Below are positions 18,397 to 27,002 of a stretch of 64,000 nucleotides of DNA, one piece after another; position 1 is the stretch's first letter; each line of letters opens with the position of its first letter. Under the pieces are notes generated by a model. The model was not told the origin of the DNA, made no database searches, and saw only the letters and a list, made by a program, of their open reading frames with translations. Source of the DNA: Acidobacteriota bacterium (lineage in GTDB: Bacteria; Acidobacteriota; Terriglobia; Terriglobales; Acidobacteriaceae); the NCBI GenBank assembly GCA_028872955.1, contig JAGWNX010000007.1:1-64000 (forward strand). Reading direction: 5' to 3'. The translations under genes and the position numbers were made by a program.

Positions 18397-20244
18397 CTAG
18401 AGGGTTCGCAGGACGACGACCGTCTCGTCGTCAAAGTGCTCGGTGCCGGACTGGAAGTTCTGCACAGCCTCCAGAATTGCGTCCACGGTGCTGCGGGCGC
18501 TGCGGGCGGCAGTGGGGTGTTGCTCCAGCAGGGTAGCCAGGCGCTCGCTGCCAAACATCTCACCGGCGGAGTTCTCTGCATCCACAATGCCGTCGGAGAA
18601 GAAGACCATCATATCGCCGGGCTGGGTAGCCAGGGTGAAGGCCTCGTACTTTGCCTCAGGAAACAGGCCAAGCGGGAAGCCTTCGGCGGCAACGGTCTTC
18701 ACCTCGTAGGCATGGGTCAGGCTACCGGAGGTTGCCGTCAAAAACAGCGGCTGGACGGAGCCCGCGTTCGCGATCTCGATGGTCTGATTCGCGTCATCCC
18801 ACACGGCGATGAGCATGGTGACGTACTGCGAGTCCAGCTTGCGCTCCTGCAGTTGGTCGTTGAGTGCGGCCAGCAGCTCTGCCGGCGGCAGGTGCTGGCT
18901 GGCCAGCGAACGCAGAATGCCGCTGACCAGCGCGGCGTACAGCGCTGCTGGTGCGGCCTTGCCGGAGACGTCGCCCACGGCCAGCGCGGTTCGCCCCGGG
19001 CCGTAGTCCAGAAAGTCATACAGGTCGCCACCGATGGAGCGCGCCGGCAGAAAGGCTGCAGCAAACTCGGCACGGTGCGGCCGGGGCGGGGAGGGCGGCA
19101 GCAGCCGCAGTTGCACCTGGCGCGCCATCGCCAGATCGCGCTCCAGCCGTTGCTCTTCCTCCTGGATGCGCTGGTACAGCCGCGCGTTGGCAATGGAGAT
19201 GGCCACCTGCGCGGCGAGTGTGCCCAGCGTGCGCTGGTGATCCTCCGTAAAGTAATTGACGCGTGTGTGCTCCAGGTCCAGCACGCCGATCACCTTGCCC
19301 TTGTAGATGAGCGGGACGGAGAGCTCTGAGCGAGTCTCCGGATTCTCTGCCAGGTAGCGTGGCTCCTTGCGCACATCCGGCACCAGGATGGGCTGACGCT
19401 GCTCCGCGGCGGTGCCGATGATGCCATGCCCCAGCCGGATGGTGCGCTCCCGCTGAATCCGTTCGCCGTAGCGTGTGGAGAAGCGATGCTCCAGCAGGCT
19501 GGTGCGGTCGTTCCACAGCAGGATAGAGAACATCTGGAAGTCGATGACGCGCTTGAGCAGCACGCCGATGCGCTCCAGCAGATCGTCCAGATCCAGAATG
19601 CTGGTAATCTCGCGCGAGATGTCGTTCAGCACGGTCAGCGTCTGCGCCTGGCGGGAGACGCGCGTGTACAGACGGGCGTTCTCAATCGCTACGGCAACCC
19701 GGGAGGCCACCAGCTCCAGCAGCCGCTGGTGATCGCGGGTGAAGAAGCCGAGGGACTCCGACTGGATATCGATCACGCCGATCACCTTGTTCTTGATGAT
19801 GAGCGGCACGGCCAGCTCGGACCGCACGTCCGGATTGGCGTTGATGTAGTTCTCCAGCTGGCTGACGTCCTCGACCAGAATCGAGGTGCGCTGCATCGCC
19901 GCCATGCCTACGACGCCGCGGCCCAGCCGGATGCGCATGCGCTCAATCTCCGGCGTGTGGCCGATCTGAAAGCGCATGCGCAGATCCTGCGTGCGGTCAT
20001 TCAACAGCAGGATGGCAAAGATGCGGTAGTCGATGACGGCGCGGACCAGATCCGCTACCCGATGCATCAGGGTATTCAGGTCCAGCGTGGTGTTCAGAGC
20101 ATCGGCAAGCCGGTGCAGAAACTCGATCTGCAGTGGCTCCACGCGCACGTTCGCAGGCTGCTGCGCGGTTGGCTCTGCGGGGCGGTAGTCGCCTTCGAAG
20201 TGGTCTCCCGTGCTGGGCTCCATCGGGTTGGCTACGTCGGTCAT
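18397..20244 (-). CDS. RsbU-like PP2C phosphatase with two GAF domains
   Basis: A 615-aa protein with two GAF sensor domains (about 40-195 and 205-360), both containing the (R)SELAVPL / GVIDIQS pattern, a coiled linker (EEEQRLERDLAMARQVQ) and a C-terminal SpoIIE/RsbU-type PP2C domain (about 400-615). Metal-binding Asp motifs are present: GGDLYDFLD, VGDVSGKAAPAAL and FFSDGIVDAEN. Such enzymes dephosphorylate STAS antagonists after sensing a ligand. A STAS gene is nearby at 16291, but direct partnership is inference. No membrane helix is present. Confidence 0.9.
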   Translation of the reverse strand: MTDVANPMEPSTGDHFEGDYRPAEPTAQQPANVRVEPLQIEFLHRLADALNTTLDLNTLMHRVADLVRAVIDYRIFAILLLNDRTQDLRMRFQIGHTPEIERMRIRLGRGVVGMAAMQRTSILVEDVSQLENYINANPDVRSELAVPLIIKNKVIGVIDIQSESLGFFTRDHQRLLELVASRVAVAIENARLYTRVSRQAQTLTVLNDISREITSILDLDDLLERIGVLLKRVIDFQMFSILLWNDRTSLLEHRFSTRYGERIQRERTIRLGHGIIGTAAEQRQPILVPDVRKEPRYLAENPETRSELSVPLIYKGKVIGVLDLEHTRVNYFTEDHQRTLGTLAAQVAISIANARLYQRIQEEEQRLERDLAMARQVQLRLLPPSPPRPHRAEFAAAFLPARSIGGDLYDFLDYGPGRTALAVGDVSGKAAPAALYAALVSGILRSLASQHLPPAELLAALNDQLQERKLDSQYVTMLIAVWDDANQTIEIANAGSVQPLFLTATSGSLTHAYEVKTVAAEGFPLGLFPEAKYEAFTLATQPGDMMVFFSDGIVDAENSAGEMFGSERLATLLEQHPTAARSARSTVDAILEAVQNFQSGTEHFDDETVVVLRTL

Positions 20245-20327
20245 GATCTACTGGCAAGCTCCACGGGGCGAGCGTAAAAGGGGCAGTGGCAGATTCGCAA
20301 CAGGCAGCGTACTGGGCTTCGTTCGCT

Positions 20328-21101
20328 TTAGTATCCAGCGGGTGCCGTGGCGGTGGGAATCTCACCCCTGAGCTCGGCAAGAATCTTGACGCTCGCACTG
20401 GCCCCGATGCGACTTGCTCCCGCCTCCAGCATCAGCCGGGCGTCGTGCAGGGAACGGATGCCGCCGGAGGCTTTCACGCCGGCACGCGCACCCGCGACAC
20501 CCCGCAGGATGGCGATGTCGTCCACCGTGGCGCCACCGTTGGCAAAGCCGGTGCTGGTCTTCAGAAAGTCTGCTCCAGCTGCCAGCGCGATCTCTGAGGC
20601 GCGGAGCTTCTCCTCATAGTTCAGCAGGCAGGTCTCGAGGATCACCTTGACGATGGCTCCAGCGCCATGCGCCAGCTCTACCACGCCGCGGATGTCCTGC
20701 TGCAGGGCCTCGTAATCCCCCGGCTGGCCAGACTTCAGCAGTCCCACGTTCAGCACCATGTCCACGTCATGCGCTCCGTACTTCAGAACCCGCGCCGTCT
20801 CATCCCGTTTGGAGGCCGAGAGCGTGGCACCCAGGGGGAAGCCAATGACCACGCCAACCGGGATTCCGGTGCCGGCCAACGCGCTGACCGCCGTGGATAC
20901 CCAGAACGGATTGACCATGGCGCAGGCAAAACGGTACTCGGCGGCCTCGCGACAGAGCTGCAGCACCTGATTGCGCGTGGCGTCGGGCTTCAGCAGCGTG
21001 TGATCCAGCAACGCGGCCAGCTGCTGCGGCGACGACAACGCATCCGCGGCAAATGCTGCAGCGTCGTAGGTTCCGGTGTTGGTCTGAGGCAAGGTGCTCA
21101 T
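20328..21101 (-). CDS. deoC: deoxyribose-phosphate aldolase
   Basis: A 257-aa class I aldolase that cleaves 2-deoxyribose-5-phosphate to glyceraldehyde-3-phosphate and acetaldehyde in deoxynucleoside salvage. The DeoC signature HTLLKPDAT, Schiff-base Lys in IVKVILETCLL region and the second active-site Lys in GVKASGGIRS are present, with FLKTSTGFANGGATVDD between them. AAAGGAG precedes the ATG. It stands alone on the minus strand; the nearby hpt is also a nucleotide-salvage gene but is transcribed separately. Confidence 0.95.
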   Translation of the reverse strand: MSTLPQTNTGTYDAAAFAADALSSPQQLAALLDHTLLKPDATRNQVLQLCREAAEYRFACAMVNPFWVSTAVSALAGTGIPVGVVIGFPLGATLSASKRDETARVLKYGAHDVDMVLNVGLLKSGQPGDYEALQQDIRGVVELAHGAGAIVKVILETCLLNYEEKLRASEIALAAGADFLKTSTGFANGGATVDDIAILRGVAGARAGVKASGGIRSLHDARLMLEAGASRIGASASVKILAELRGEIPTATAPAGY

Positions 21102-21366
21102 GATGCTCCTTTGGCCGGTTGCCGGTCTGTTTGTATCATACGGGCGCGAGGGTGTGCATTACGGCGTGGATTCCACCGCGCGTCCACGGGTGAGCACTCA
21201 CCCGGGCTTGTGTGGTGGCACACAAGCTCGTGATTCCGGTGCGACCCCTGGCCCCGGCCGGCATGACGAACTTTTTACGACTCTCTTAGGCGCACGTTAC
21301 GGTTTGCCGACGAGTTCTTGATGTCAGCAACGCTGCAATCAATGGATACGCGAGAGGAGCGCATCC
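21102..21366. other. divergent intergenic region with tandem hairpins
   Basis: Lies between deoC and the 44-codon ORF. A near-palindromic TATCATA (21134-21140) gives a -10-like box on both strands. Two back-to-back hairpins follow: 21187-21194 with 21197-21204 (CGGGTGAG/CTCACCCG) and 21206-21213 with 21220-21227 (GCTTGTGT/ACACAAGC). A smaller GTGG/CCAC pair lies just upstream of them. They would be in the leader of a rightward transcript. Confidence 0.4.
21134..21140. promoter_or_regulatory. possible bidirectional -10 box
   Basis: TATCAT on the plus strand and TATGAT on the minus strand overlap. The minus-strand box lies 33 bp upstream of the deoC start, a suitable distance for its promoter. 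I see no convincing -35 on either side. Confidence 0.35.
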
Positions 21367-21501
21367 ATGCTGGAGTTTGTGCCGTATCTGTTGGTCGCCG
21401 TCCCACCCATTCTGTTTCTGCTGGTCTGCCTGTGGCGATTGGAACCAGAGCGGGAGCCGCAGCGGCGTCGACGCCGAGCCCGGTTAGATGACCCGGACTA
21501 G
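21367..21501 (+). CDS. 44-aa single-pass membrane miniprotein
   Basis: A 44-codon ORF with a strong Shine-Dalgarno (GAGAGGAG, 7 nt before ATG). The product has one hydrophobic helix (about 5-23, YLLVAVPPILFLLVCLW) followed by a very basic tail (PQRRRRRAR) and an acidic end (LDDPD). Its TAG stop lies in CTAG, which is also the hpt stop on the other strand. The ribosome site, the membrane-plus-basic design and the otherwise gene-free interval argue for a real gene. Function unknown. Homology support was not checked. Confidence 0.55.
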   Translation: MLEFVPYLLVAVPPILFLLVCLWRLEPEREPQRRRRRARLDDPD

Positions 21502-22061
21502 TGCCCGGCGTCGTCCGGGAAGAGACGAATATCCTCGACCCCGCGATAGCGCTCTGCGTAGTCCATCCCGTAGCCAATGACAAACTGGTTGGGGATCTTG
21601 AAGGCAACGTAGTCCGCCTCGATGGGCACCAGGCGCCGCTCCGGCTTATCCAGGCAGGTGGCAATCTTCAGCGAGGCCGGCTTGTGCTGAAGCATCATGC
21701 CGCGCAGGTAGCTCAACGTCAGCCCGGTGTCCAGAATGTCCTCCACCAGAATCACATCCTTACCCTCGATCGGGTTGTCGATGTCTTTGATGAGCTTGAC
21801 GGCTCCCGAAGAGACTTTGGCGCGGCCGTAGCTGGAGACTGCCACAAAGTCAAAGGTGTTGTCCACGCCGATGGCGCGGGCGAGATCCGCCAGGAAGATG
21901 GCGGCTCCCTTGAGCACGCCGATCAGCACAATCGATTTCCCCGCGTAGTCGGCAGTAATCTGCGCGCCGATCTCGCGCGTGCGCTGTGCGATCTGCTCGC
22001 GGGTGAAGAGAATCTCCATGGTGGATGGATCAGGGAAGGCAGGGGTGGTGTGAGCAGACAT
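21498..22061 (-). CDS. hpt: hypoxanthine phosphoribosyltransferase
   Basis: A 187-aa purine salvage enzyme converting hypoxanthine or guanine plus PRPP to IMP or GMP. The PRPP-binding motif VILVEDILDTGLTL, the flexible-loop region AVSSYG and the purine-site FVIGYGMDYAERYR are present. A second in-frame ATG at codon 15 would give the more usual N-terminus (MEILFTREQI), so the start is uncertain; the upstream ATG has a TACCCT box 7 nt before it. Confidence 0.92.
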   Translation of the reverse strand: MSAHTTPAFPDPSTMEILFTREQIAQRTREIGAQITADYAGKSIVLIGVLKGAAIFLADLARAIGVDNTFDFVAVSSYGRAKVSSGAVKLIKDIDNPIEGKDVILVEDILDTGLTLSYLRGMMLQHKPASLKIATCLDKPERRLVPIEADYVAFKIPNQFVIGYGMDYAERYRGVEDIRLFPDDAGH

Positions 22062-22158
22062 TTGAGACAGGGTAGCGCGAATGGCACCCGCAGGGGAAGG
22101 GCTGCCGATGCACAGGCAAACTGCCTGCAGAACCGTATACTTAACCCAGGCGAGGTCT

Positions 22159-23022
22159 ATGTATCCCTACATCAATCTGGGTCCGGTGCACCTGGGCACC
22201 TTTGGTCTGCTGCTGTGGCTGGCCGCTGTCGCGGCGACGGTGGTGTTGCATCGGAACTTTACCCGGTACGGCGTGGCTGCCGATGCGTTGAACGTGGTCG
22301 CCGTGGTCGTTGTCTCCGGCGTCTTAGGCGCCAAGACCTGGCATGAGTTGCAGAGCATCCCGGAGCTGACCTTCTCGCTACGGCAGATCGTCGCGCCCGG
22401 CTGGAGCAGCCCGCTCAGCGTGCTGGGGCGGTTTCTGCGCTGGTTTCAGGCCGGCTTTGCCTGGTATGGCGGCATGCTGGCCGGCATTCTGGCGCTGATG
22501 GTGCAGGGGCGGATGGCCCGCATGCACGGCGAGAAGCCAGAGCAGCCCGGGCCTCGGCTGGGCGCGCTGCGCATGCTTGACCTGGCGGCCCCGGCCGCAG
22601 CCATCGGCTATGGCGTAGGGCGAATCGGCTGCCTGACCAGCGGCGATGGCGACTACGGCATCAAGACGACGCTGCCCTGGGGAGTGCACATGCGTCCTGA
22701 CGCGCTGGTGCCCACGCCAGACCTGGTGCAGCCGACTCCGGTGTACGAGCTACTCTTCTCGCTGCTCGTCTTCTGGATTCTATGGCGCCTGAGCCGCTCG
22801 CCACGACACGTCGGCTGGTTGACAGGCCTGTACCTGGTGCTGAGCGGGATCGGCCGCTTTCTGGTCGAGTTTGTCCGCATCAATCCCCGCCTGTACTGGG
22901 GCATGAGCAACGCGCAGACAGCAGCACTCGGCAGCATTGTGGCTGGCGCCCTGGTGATGGCAGTAGCCAGCAACCGTGGCAGCCTGTGGAGCCCGCCAGT
23001 GGAGACCGGCCAGCCCGGCTAA
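22159..23022 (+). CDS. lgt: divergent prolipoprotein diacylglyceryl transferase-like protein
   Basis: A 287-aa polytopic membrane protein of the Lgt fold, which attaches diacylglycerol to the lipobox Cys. About seven helices are visible with AWYGGMLAG, YGVGRIGCLTSGDGDYG, TLPWGVHM, TPVYELLFSLLVFWILWRL and GRFLVEFVRIN in family order. The signature GRxxNFxNxExxG is altered: both Asn are lost (Cys and Ser instead) and the HGGL His is Tyr. This looks like a recognised divergent branch rather than decay. ATG 22159 follows GGCGAGG and a TATACT box at 22136. Another substrate cannot be excluded. Confidence 0.75.
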   Translation: MYPYINLGPVHLGTFGLLLWLAAVAATVVLHRNFTRYGVAADALNVVAVVVVSGVLGAKTWHELQSIPELTFSLRQIVAPGWSSPLSVLGRFLRWFQAGFAWYGGMLAGILALMVQGRMARMHGEKPEQPGPRLGALRMLDLAAPAAAIGYGVGRIGCLTSGDGDYGIKTTLPWGVHMRPDALVPTPDLVQPTPVYELLFSLLVFWILWRLSRSPRHVGWLTGLYLVLSGIGRFLVEFVRINPRLYWGMSNAQTAALGSIVAGALVMAVASNRGSLWSPPVETGQPG

Positions 23023-23041
23023 GCAGGGCCGGCCGGATGCC

Positions 23042-23743
23042 TTACTCCGATTTGGCCTCAAATACGCCGTTGTAGAGCAGCCCGCCCACGATTGCACCCA
23101 GAATGGGCGCAACCCAGAACAGCCATAGCTGACTCACCGCCCACCCGCCGACAAACAGCGCCGGGCCGGTGGAGCGTGCCGGGTTGACCGAGGTGTTGGT
23201 GACCGGAATGCTGATGAGGTGGATGAGCGTCAGGCACAGGCCGATTGCAATCGGCGCAAAGCCCTTCGGCGCGCGCGCATCGGTCGAGCCCAGGATGACC
23301 AGCAGGAAGAACGCGGTCAGCACCAGCTCAATCAGGAAGCAGGAGAACAGGGCATAGCCGCCCGGCGAGTGCACCCCGTAGCCGTTGGAGGCGAAACCAC
23401 CGGCCAGGGAGAACGACGGGTTGCCGCTGGCGATGAGGTACAGCACGCCTGAGGCGGCGATCGCGCCCAGCACCTGCGCCACCACGTAGGCAGGCAGTTC
23501 GCTTGCCGGGAAGCGCTTGCCGGCGACCAGCCCGATGGAGACAGCGGGGTTCAGGTGGCAGCCGGAGATAGGTCCGATGGCAAAGGCCATGGTCAGCACC
23601 GTCAGGCCGAAGGCCAGCGCGACCCCGACAAAGCCGATACCGAGCGCAGGAAAGGCAGCCGCCAGCACCGCCGCGCCACAGCCCCCGAAGACCAGCCAGA
23701 AGGTGCCGAAGAACTCCGCGATAGCACGTTTGGAAAGGCTCAT
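23042..23743 (-). CDS. aqpZ: aquaporin Z-like water channel
   Basis: A 233-aa MIP-family channel with six helices. Both half-helix motifs are intact: CHLNPAVS and [12 protein letters not shown]. The residues LTLIHLIS (His) and NPARS (Arg) fit the narrow filter of water-specific AqpZ rather than GlpF. ATG 23743 gives the typical AqpZ start ([19 protein letters not shown]). It ends 20 bp from the convergent lgt stop. Confidence 0.93.
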   Translation of the reverse strand: MSLSKRAIAEFFGTFWLVFGGCGAAVLAAAFPALGIGFVGVALAFGLTVLTMAFAIGPISGCHLNPAVSIGLVAGKRFPASELPAYVVAQVLGAIAASGVLYLIASGNPSFSLAGGFASNGYGVHSPGGYALFSCFLIELVLTAFFLLVILGSTDARAPKGFAPIAIGLCLTLIHLISIPVTNTSVNPARSTGPALFVGGWAVSQLWLFWVAPILGAIVGGLLYNGVFEAKSE

Positions 23744-23832
23744 AGACGAAACCTCAAGCGTGGGATAGTGAGACGCGGAATAGTAGCACGCCAAGGTTGC
23801 CGCAAGGTTGAACGCGCTTCGGTTGGTTGCCT

Positions 23833-24534
23833 CTAGAGCAGCCGCAGAAAGGCCTTGGCCTCTTCCCACTGCGGGAACAGCCGCTCCTCGGCCTGAAACT
23901 CACGGGAGTGGACGCACCGCCGACCGCTCTTGACCCGGACAGGGTGCTTCAGGTGCAGCATCTCGTGGTACAGCAGGTACTCAATGGCGTAGCGCGGCGT
24001 GCCGGGGCGGTCAAACACCCGCGACACGACGATGGTATTGTGCGCCGCGTCATAGTGGCCCAGCGTGCGTCGTGCGGCATGCGCAGACCAGGTGAGGGTA
24101 GGACGCCCCAGCAGGCCATGGAAGAAGCGCTGATTCAGGCTCTCAAACACCTCGTCCAGATCGTACTGATGACCGATCGCGGTGGAGACCCGTTTGCGGC
24201 CGCGCATCTGCCGTATCTGCTCGGCCTGGCTGGCCACAGACTCGGACCGCACATAGCGCCGGTAACGGTCTGCGTGCAGGCGGGCGATGGGTTTGCGGTA
24301 GAGCTTGGCCAGCAGAATGTGCGCGATGGCGTGATGCACACTCTCCGGGGCCGACTCCAGCAGGTCAGACAGGCTGACGTGCAGTTGTCCTTCGCGAAGC
24401 CGAATGGTGGTGTTGAGCGAGGTGAAGCGGCGAAAACGGACCTGCACCGGAGGCATAGGCGCACATGGCCGAAGCTCACGATACTCCAGCTGAAAGATTG
24501 CTTCGAGTGCTGTTGCCGCCTGGGTTCCCGTCAC
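23833..24534 (-). CDS. SprT-like zinc metallopeptidase-type protein
   Basis: A 233-aa protein with an HExxH zinc site, [14 protein letters not shown], near residue 190, followed by HSREF that can supply a third ligand. Preceding segments [21 protein letters not shown] and RTLGHYD resemble SprT-like/WSS1-type domains. The start is GTG 24534 with no Shine-Dalgarno but a TGTTAAGCT box 9 nt upstream. The substrate is unknown. Confidence 0.75.
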   Translation of the reverse strand: MTGTQAATALEAIFQLEYRELRPCAPMPPVQVRFRRFTSLNTTIRLREGQLHVSLSDLLESAPESVHHAIAHILLAKLYRKPIARLHADRYRRYVRSESVASQAEQIRQMRGRKRVSTAIGHQYDLDEVFESLNQRFFHGLLGRPTLTWSAHAARRTLGHYDAAHNTIVVSRVFDRPGTPRYAIEYLLYHEMLHLKHPVRVKSGRRCVHSREFQAEERLFPQWEEAKAFLRLL

Positions 24535-24556
24535 GCTACGGCTAGCTTAACATGCG

Positions 24557-25096
24557 CTAGCGGTCGCTCTGGGTAGATCCGTTCTTGGGCGGAGGATGGG
24601 CGGCGAACCAGGTCTTCTGATCCTCCAGCATCTTTGCCGCCTCCTCGCGCAGGTCACCCAACGACTCGAGCGTGAGCCGACGCGAGACGTCGTAGGCCTC
24701 GTCCTCGGGCAGCCCGCGAATGGTCGAGGTCCAGCGCTCGATGGCATCCTGCAGCTTGGGTAGCTGCTTGCGAACGTCGCGATGCCGCGTGCTGTAGTCG
24801 TCCAGGTTGTCCTGCAGCTCGTCGCAGATCGACGTGACCTGCTCCAGCAGGTCGTGCGTATCTTCCTCGCGGCCCGGCTGCCGGGCTTTGGCGTACAGCG
24901 CGCGCAGGCGATCAACGCGGCTATCCACGATCTTCACGAACACCATGACCCGGCTGGCAGGGAAGTAGGCGGCATCGCGGAGTTGCTCAATCTCGGCATC
25001 GGAGAGCGCAGACTCCCGCTGCTGGGCTTGCAGCGCAGGCACGGCTGCGGCCAGGCACAGCAAGATCGAGCCTCGAAGAAGATGGCGCCGCTGCAT
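24557..25096 (-). CDS. secreted helical protein of unknown function
   Basis: About 179 aa. An N-terminal Arg pair and hydrophobic stretch (RRHLLRGSILLCLAAAV) form a signal or TAT-like leader, and the rest is predicted helical and charged (VDRLRALYAKAR, LEQVTSICDELQDNLDDY). ATG 25096 is favoured over the one eight codons upstream because it lies 13 nt after the preceding stop. Third gene of a minus-strand trio with two other exported proteins. I do not recognise a family. Confidence 0.65.
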   Translation of the reverse strand: MQRRHLLRGSILLCLAAAVPALQAQQRESALSDAEIEQLRDAAYFPASRVMVFVKIVDSRVDRLRALYAKARQPGREEDTHDLLEQVTSICDELQDNLDDYSTRHRDVRKQLPKLQDAIERWTSTIRGLPEDEAYDVSRRLTLESLGDLREEAAKMLEDQKTWFAAHPPPKNGSTQSDR

Positions 25097-25109
25097 CACA
25101 CTGGCCAGT

Positions 25110-25571
25110 CTACCGCGCAAACACCTGGTTCAGCAGCTCGTCCTGCACGGAGTCCAGCTGCTTCAGCGTTGCCTGCAGGGTGTCACGGTCATCGCCCGAG
25201 GCCGCGTGCAGAAAGTCATTCAGGCGGACCGTGGTGTGGTGCATCAGCAACTGCGCGTTCTTCAGCCGTTTGGAGTCGCGCGCCAGACCCACATGAATGA
25301 GTTGCACATAGCGGGCAACCTGCTTGAGCGTTGCACTGGCGCGGTCGGCATCGCCCTCCAGTAACTGGCGCCCAGCCAACTCCGTCATGCTATGGACGAG
25401 CTGGGTGTAGAGGAAGATCTGCTCACGCGGATCGGCCTGCAGCGCCTGCTGCTCCAACTGCTGCAGGGTCTGGGCCGTGGGAATGGATTCGTCGAAGGTC
25501 GCCGCGTGTGCCGCAGGGATCAGGGTGAAAGCCGATAGTAAGGCGAGGACGGAAGCGATCTTTGGAGTCAT
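25110..25571 (-). CDS. secreted helical protein of unknown function
   Basis: A 153-aa exported protein with a clear signal peptide (ALLSAFTLIPAAHAA) followed by all-helical sequence (TLQQLEQQALQADPREQIFLY, LKQVARYVQLIHVGL). It sits between the TPR gene (23 nt upstream) and another exported helical protein (13 nt downstream), so the three are likely one transcript. No catalytic motif or known family was recognised. Confidence 0.65.
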   Translation of the reverse strand: MTPKIASVLALLSAFTLIPAAHAATFDESIPTAQTLQQLEQQALQADPREQIFLYTQLVHSMTELAGRQLLEGDADRASATLKQVARYVQLIHVGLARDSKRLKNAQLLMHHTTVRLNDFLHAASGDDRDTLQATLKQLDSVQDELLNQVFAR

Positions 25572-25594
25572 CACGCACCTCGTAGAAGCGCGAA

Positions 25595-26935
25595 TCACTT
25601 CATCTTTTGAAGAGTGATCAGGCGGTGGCTGGCCTCCCACTCCTCATCTGGAAACTTGCCGTTTGCCACGCTCAGGAACCTCTTGTACAGCTCGATTGCC
25701 TGAGGAATCTGGTGCAGCTTGTCCGTGGCCGTTGCCGCAAGAAACACCGCTGCAGGAGACTGTGGCAAGACACTATCACGAACCTTCAGCGCTTGCAATG
25801 TCAGCACCGGATCATTCGTTGCCGAGGCAGCAAAGGCCAGGTGGCTGGCCGCCATACCCAGGTCCTGCGGGCTGGCAAAGCTGTTGGGGTGGGCAAGCGC
25901 CTGCTTTAGCAGGGTCACAGCCTCCGGGGAGCGGTGCAGGTGGATCAGGGCATCCGCCCGGGCGTCGAGCAGGGCCGGATCGGCCGGACTGGTGGCTGTC
26001 AGGGCGGCATAAAGCGGCTCGGCCTTGTCGTATTGCTGGTTGCGACTGTACAGCCGGGCCAGCAGGCGCGTAACTCCAGCGTCTGCAGCGTTGGCCGCGT
26101 GCAAACGCTCGACCAGAGGAAGCGCCAACTCGGGCTTGTCCTGGTCGGTATAGAGCTCGGCCAGTTGGGCAGTCATGGCGACGTCGCCCGGGTGCGCGGC
26201 CAGCGCCTTGGTCAGCAACGGCTCGGCCTCCGCCACCTGGCCCTGGCGCAGCAAAACATGCGCAAGCCCGGCGGCGGCGTCCGCATTGTTGGCATCGGTC
26301 GCCAGCAGCCGGCGGTAGGTGGCCGTCGCAGCCGGCAGGTCGTTGGCCGCCTCGGAGATCTCCGCCGAGAGCAGCAGGTCGTCCGTCGTCTCCGGTGAGA
26401 GCTTGAGCGCCTCCAGCAGGTCTGCCGACGCGCCTGCCGGATTGGAGCGCACATCCAGCCGGGCCAGGCCGCGGTAAGCGCGCGCTTTCAGCAGCGGGTC
26501 CGAACCCGGCACCGCGACCGCCGCGGCGAGCGCCTCATGCGCCGCCTGCATTTGCCCGGTGCGTGCCAGCAGCAGTCCCAGCGCCAGTTGCGGCTCCATC
26601 ATCGTGGGGGCGGCGTCGCGCGCGCTGCGATAGCTGGCAGCGGCTGCGGCATCCTGGTCCAGCGCCTCCTGGGTAGCACCCAGGTCATAGAGCAGGTGGG
26701 CATCGCCGGGGTGCTGCGTCGTCAGCGTGGTCAGCAGTCGCAGCGCCGTGGCGTAGTCGTGCTGGTCCAGCGCGCTGGCTGCCTGGGCTCGCAACGGGTC
26801 CTGGGCGGGCGCAGCGGTGGTATCGGTCGTTCCAGCGGGCAGCTGGGCCAGGCCGACAGCCTGGGCAGGGCCCCACAGTAACAGAGCGGTCAGCATGGCG
26901 CGGGCAAGGGGAGCGGTGGTGCGTGCAGCATTCAC
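25595..26935 (-). CDS. exported TPR-repeat protein
   Basis: A 446-aa protein with an N-terminal signal peptide (ALLLWGPAQAVG) and about ten TPR-like helical pairs, for example YATALRLLTTLTTQHPGDAHL and AEPLLTKALAAHPGDVAMTAQ. It should be a periplasmic or outer-envelope scaffold. It leads the three-gene minus-strand operon with two small exported helical proteins, suggesting an envelope assembly. The function is otherwise unknown. Confidence 0.8.
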   Translation of the reverse strand: MNAARTTAPLARAMLTALLLWGPAQAVGLAQLPAGTTDTTAAPAQDPLRAQAASALDQHDYATALRLLTTLTTQHPGDAHLLYDLGATQEALDQDAAAAASYRSARDAAPTMMEPQLALGLLLARTGQMQAAHEALAAAVAVPGSDPLLKARAYRGLARLDVRSNPAGASADLLEALKLSPETTDDLLLSAEISEAANDLPAATATYRRLLATDANNADAAAGLAHVLLRQGQVAEAEPLLTKALAAHPGDVAMTAQLAELYTDQDKPELALPLVERLHAANAADAGVTRLLARLYSRNQQYDKAEPLYAALTATSPADPALLDARADALIHLHRSPEAVTLLKQALAHPNSFASPQDLGMAASHLAFAASATNDPVLTLQALKVRDSVLPQSPAAVFLAATATDKLHQIPQAIELYKRFLSVANGKFPDEEWEASHRLITLQKMK

Positions 26936-27002
26936 CCCACCAGCTTAGCTGCTGGGGCGCAGCCATGTCGAAAGTCATCGCGCCCACCAGCCTGCTGCTG
27001 CG

